Shown here: one piece after another, positions 14,918-16,419 of the stretch
Layout: the number at the start of each line of letters is the position of its first letter
Numbering within the stretch: position 1 is the stretch's first letter
DNA from: Pseudorhodoplanes sp.
GTDB lineage: Bacteria > Pseudomonadota > Alphaproteobacteria > Rhizobiales > Xanthobacteraceae
Reading direction: 5' to 3'
NCBI GenBank assembly: GCA_008933495.1
Contig: WBUW01000020.1
Coordinates: 1-16,419, forward strand
DNA: 16,419 nucleotides
Notes under the pieces: model-generated
Seen by the model: the letters and a program-made list of their open reading frames with translations, nothing else
The model's database searches: none
What the model was told of the DNA's origin: nothing
Position numbers and translations under genes: made by a program

Positions 14918-16051
14918 TCATTGGGCCGGGCCTTCCGCTGACGCAAAAACCGCCCGGAAAGGCGTGGACGCACGCACGGCATCGGCCAGAATTTCGTGGC
15001 CGCGGCCGTTCCAGTGGCTGTCGGTCGGAAATTCGAATCGCTGCCGATCGCGCGCAAAGCGTTCGCGCTGGAGCGGATCGAGATCGATGACCGTCATGCC
15101 GAGGGCCGTGGCCTTGTTCATCATTTCACTGCGCATGGTGGCCCAGGTGCTGCGCATCGCGAAGTGCAATTCCTCCGGCCCACCATAGATTTGCGGCCTG
15201 AAGCCGTCGAACGACAGCATGATGCGCTCCGCGGGCACACCGGAATAGGCCGGCAGATGCTCCAGGAAACGGTCGACGGCCCAGCGAAAATCCGCCAGGC
15301 GCGCCTCCGGCGTCGTGGCCTCGATATTGCCGACCCAGCGCCGGTCGTCGGCGCCAAGATTCTGGAAATTGAGGCGCAGCGCCGTGTGCGCGCGGACATT
15401 CTGGGTCAGGTACATGGCGAGCGCCGAATTGCGCATCACGCGACGCAACAGGCTCGGGCGGTACTCGGTCAGCCGCCAGTCGGCACCGCCATCGGACCTG
15501 GCCTCAAAGCGCCAGAACCCGGGGCTGTGCTCAAGCTTGTGCAAGGACTCGGCGAAATCGTTCGGGATGATGTTGAACAGGAACAGGGCGGGGCGATAGG
15601 TGTCTCGGGCATGGCGGGCCCAGATCAGATATTGCGACAGCCCGGCGCCCGAGGCGGCAAAACTGTAAACGCGCCCGCGACCTTCCAACGCCGACGCCAG
15701 CCGACCCTGGACGGTCTCGCGGTAGGGCACCATGACCGCCTCGATATAGCTGTCGCCGACGATGGCCAGCAGCGGGCTCTTTGCCGCCGCGTCATAGTCG
15801 CGGTCATTGACAAAGCCGTCATTGTTGACGCGGACGCGGTTGACCAGATTGAAATTCCATCCGTCCGAGTATGTGGACGTGCGGTTGGACGCGAACCGGA
15901 AGACCGGTTGCCGGGCGGCAACTTCCTGAGCGCGCAACCCTTCATTATAGGGCAGGAAGCGCAGCAGCAGTTCCGCCGTCACAAGCGTCCCGACAATCGC
16001 GATGGCGACCGAAATGATCCCGAAAATCGCTGTTTTCAGAGCAGACGCCAT
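14918..16051 (-). CDS. Membrane-anchored SGNH/GDSL hydrolase-like protein
   Basis: A 377-residue protein with one N-terminal hydrophobic segment (about 8-31), so probably anchored in the inner membrane with a periplasmic domain. SGNH hydrolase blocks can be read in order: GDSY with the likely nucleophile S101 (block I), a glycine at SFAASGAGLSQY (130-141, block II), IPNDF with N164 (block III) and DSHWNGRGHE near the C-terminus, giving D344 and H346 (block V). All four key residues are present, so an active esterase or acyl-transfer enzyme acting on surface carbohydrate is plausible, perhaps related to O-acetylation. Substrate and specific family are not recognisable. It lies 117 bases upstream of kdsD on the same strand, and is divergent from the SxtJ-like gene. 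Confidence 0.75.
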   Translation of the reverse strand: MASALKTAIFGIISVAIAIVGTLVTAELLLRFLPYNEGLRAQEVAARQPVFRFASNRTSTYSDGWNFNLVNRVRVNNDGFVNDRDYDAAAKSPLLAIVGDSYIEAVMVPYRETVQGRLASALEGRGRVYSFAASGAGLSQYLIWARHARDTYRPALFLFNIIPNDFAESLHKLEHSPGFWRFEARSDGGADWRLTEYRPSLLRRVMRNSALAMYLTQNVRAHTALRLNFQNLGADDRRWVGNIEATTPEARLADFRWAVDRFLEHLPAYSGVPAERIMLSFDGFRPQIYGGPEELHFAMRSTWATMRSEMMNKATALGMTVIDLDPLQRERFARDRQRFEFPTDSHWNGRGHEILADAVRASTPFRAVFASAEGPAQ

Positions 16052-16202
16052 TCACCAACTCGGCCGGCGCGGGGTATTGACGATCGCGGGAGCCGTGTAG
16101 CCCGCGCCCGCCGGCCAGTCAAATCACCGGCCCGGCCTCAGGCGGGCTTGAAATGACAATCCTATCAATGGCAAGTGTCGTCCAAGCATGCGGCACAGGT
16201 TC
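16052..16202. other. Divergent intergenic region with nested inverted repeats
   Basis: About 150 bases between the SGNH hydrolase-like gene (minus) and the SxtJ-like gene (plus). It contains GGCCGGC (16062-16068) matched by GCCGGCC (16110-16116) and, nested inside, CGCGGG (16085-16090) matched by CCCGCG (16101-16106). These GC-rich arms could arise by chance at this GC level. TTGACG at 16077-16082 resembles a -35 element but has no -10 partner at a normal spacing. Promoters for both genes should lie here, but I cannot place them. Confidence 0.4.
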
Positions 16203-16419
16203 ATGATCCAAATGGCCCACGAAAGCTTCACGCGCGAAAATTCGGTTCAACCGGGCTCGGACCGGTCGTTCGGCATGGTCATGGCGGCGGCGCTGGCGAT
16301 CCTGGCCGGGTTGAACGTCTGGCAGAACGGCGCCTGGTGGCCGTGGCTTGCCGCGGCTGCCGCGCTCTTTCTGACATGTGCGCTTGTCCGTCCCGTGGTG
16401 TTGCGGCCGCTGAATATTG
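16203..16419 (+). CDS. SxtJ-family membrane protein (partial, 3' end outside window)
   Basis: Seventy-two codons are visible before the edge. The N-terminus contains AHESFTREN, then GSDRSFGMVMAAALAILAGL, a tryptophan-rich turn (NGAWWPW), a second hydrophobic helix and RPVVLRPLNI. This order (short HE-containing head, SxRSFG, two helices, then P-x-x-L-x-PLN) fits the SxtJ family of small membrane proteins, named from the saxitoxin cluster where sxtJ stands beside a carbamoyltransferase gene. The frame opens after a stop at 16149-16151; ATGs at 16188, 16203 and 16212 are candidate starts, and AGG at 16197-16199 is close to both later ones. Its biochemical role is unknown. Confidence 0.72.
   Translation, partial: MIQMAHESFTRENSVQPGSDRSFGMVMAAALAILAGLNVWQNGAWWPWLAAAAALFLTCALVRPVVLRPLNI

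Noticed and set aside
14996..16156. Plus-strand frame (386 codons) opposite the SGNH hydrolase-like gene
   Set aside because: Longer than the real gene, but the translation has no motif or hydrophobic pattern, whereas the minus strand has an N-terminal anchor and ordered SGNH blocks.
1..16419. CRISPR arrays, tRNA/rRNA genes, insertion sequences, integrase or phage genes, toxin-antitoxin or defence systems
   Set aside because: I looked for regularly spaced repeats, transposase-like frames and terminal inverted repeats and saw none. All sizeable genes fit envelope polysaccharide functions.

Overview
The window is a lipopolysaccharide (LPS) core and O-antigen biosynthesis region from a high-GC Gram-negative bacterium. 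Strong third-position GC, an hldD-hldE-waaF core set and an alphaproteobacterial style of WecA-like and CapD-like proteins suggest Hyphomicrobiales (a Bradyrhizobium, Xanthobacter or Pseudolabrys type relative). This placement is inference from sequence style; no rRNA or tRNA gene is present to fix it.

Layout. (1) 1-643, minus: the 5' part of waaF (heptosyltransferase II), cut by the window edge. (2) 644-958: a gene-free divergent region with a perfect 8-bp inverted repeat close to the waaF start. (3) 959-8088, plus: a tightly packed run of hldD, hldE, an FkbM-family methyltransferase, a WaaE/KdtX-like GT2, a second GT2 with a galactosyltransferase-type C-terminal motif, an O-antigen ligase/polymerase family membrane protein and a GT9 heptosyltransferase-like enzyme. 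(4) 8181-11734, plus: a membrane-anchored CapD/WbpM-type nucleotide-sugar 4,6-dehydratase and an ArnT/PMT-like integral membrane glycosyltransferase. (5) 11753-14800, minus, converging on the plus run: kdsD, a WecA/WbpL-type undecaprenyl-phosphate sugar-1-phosphate transferase, and a WbpV-like sugar-nucleotide reductase/epimerase. (6) 14918-16051, minus: a membrane-anchored SGNH hydrolase-like protein. (7) 16203 to the end, plus: the start of an SxtJ-family small membrane protein.

How the parts work together. HldE and HldD make ADP-L-glycero-D-manno-heptose, which WaaF and perhaps the GT9 enzyme transfer to the inner core. KdsD supplies arabinose-5-phosphate for Kdo. The two GT2 enzymes probably extend the core. 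The CapD/WbpM-like dehydratase, WbpV-like reductase and WbpL-like transferase are together the three activities used in Pseudomonas and Rhizobium to make and load an N-acetylquinovosamine-type 6-deoxy-amino sugar on undecaprenyl phosphate as the first O-antigen sugar. The ligase-family protein would join O-antigen to core. No O-antigen flippase (wzx), ABC exporter (wzm/wzt), gmhA or gmhB is seen here.

Most of the window is recognisable LPS biology. I see no clear evidence of an entirely new system. The items most worth following are the FkbM methyltransferase inside the heptose operon, the leucine in the catalytic slot of the CapD/WbpM homologue, the lower-GC ligase gene, the inverted repeat before waaF, and the divergent SGNH hydrolase/SxtJ pair at the right edge, which may open an under-characterised surface-modification cassette.
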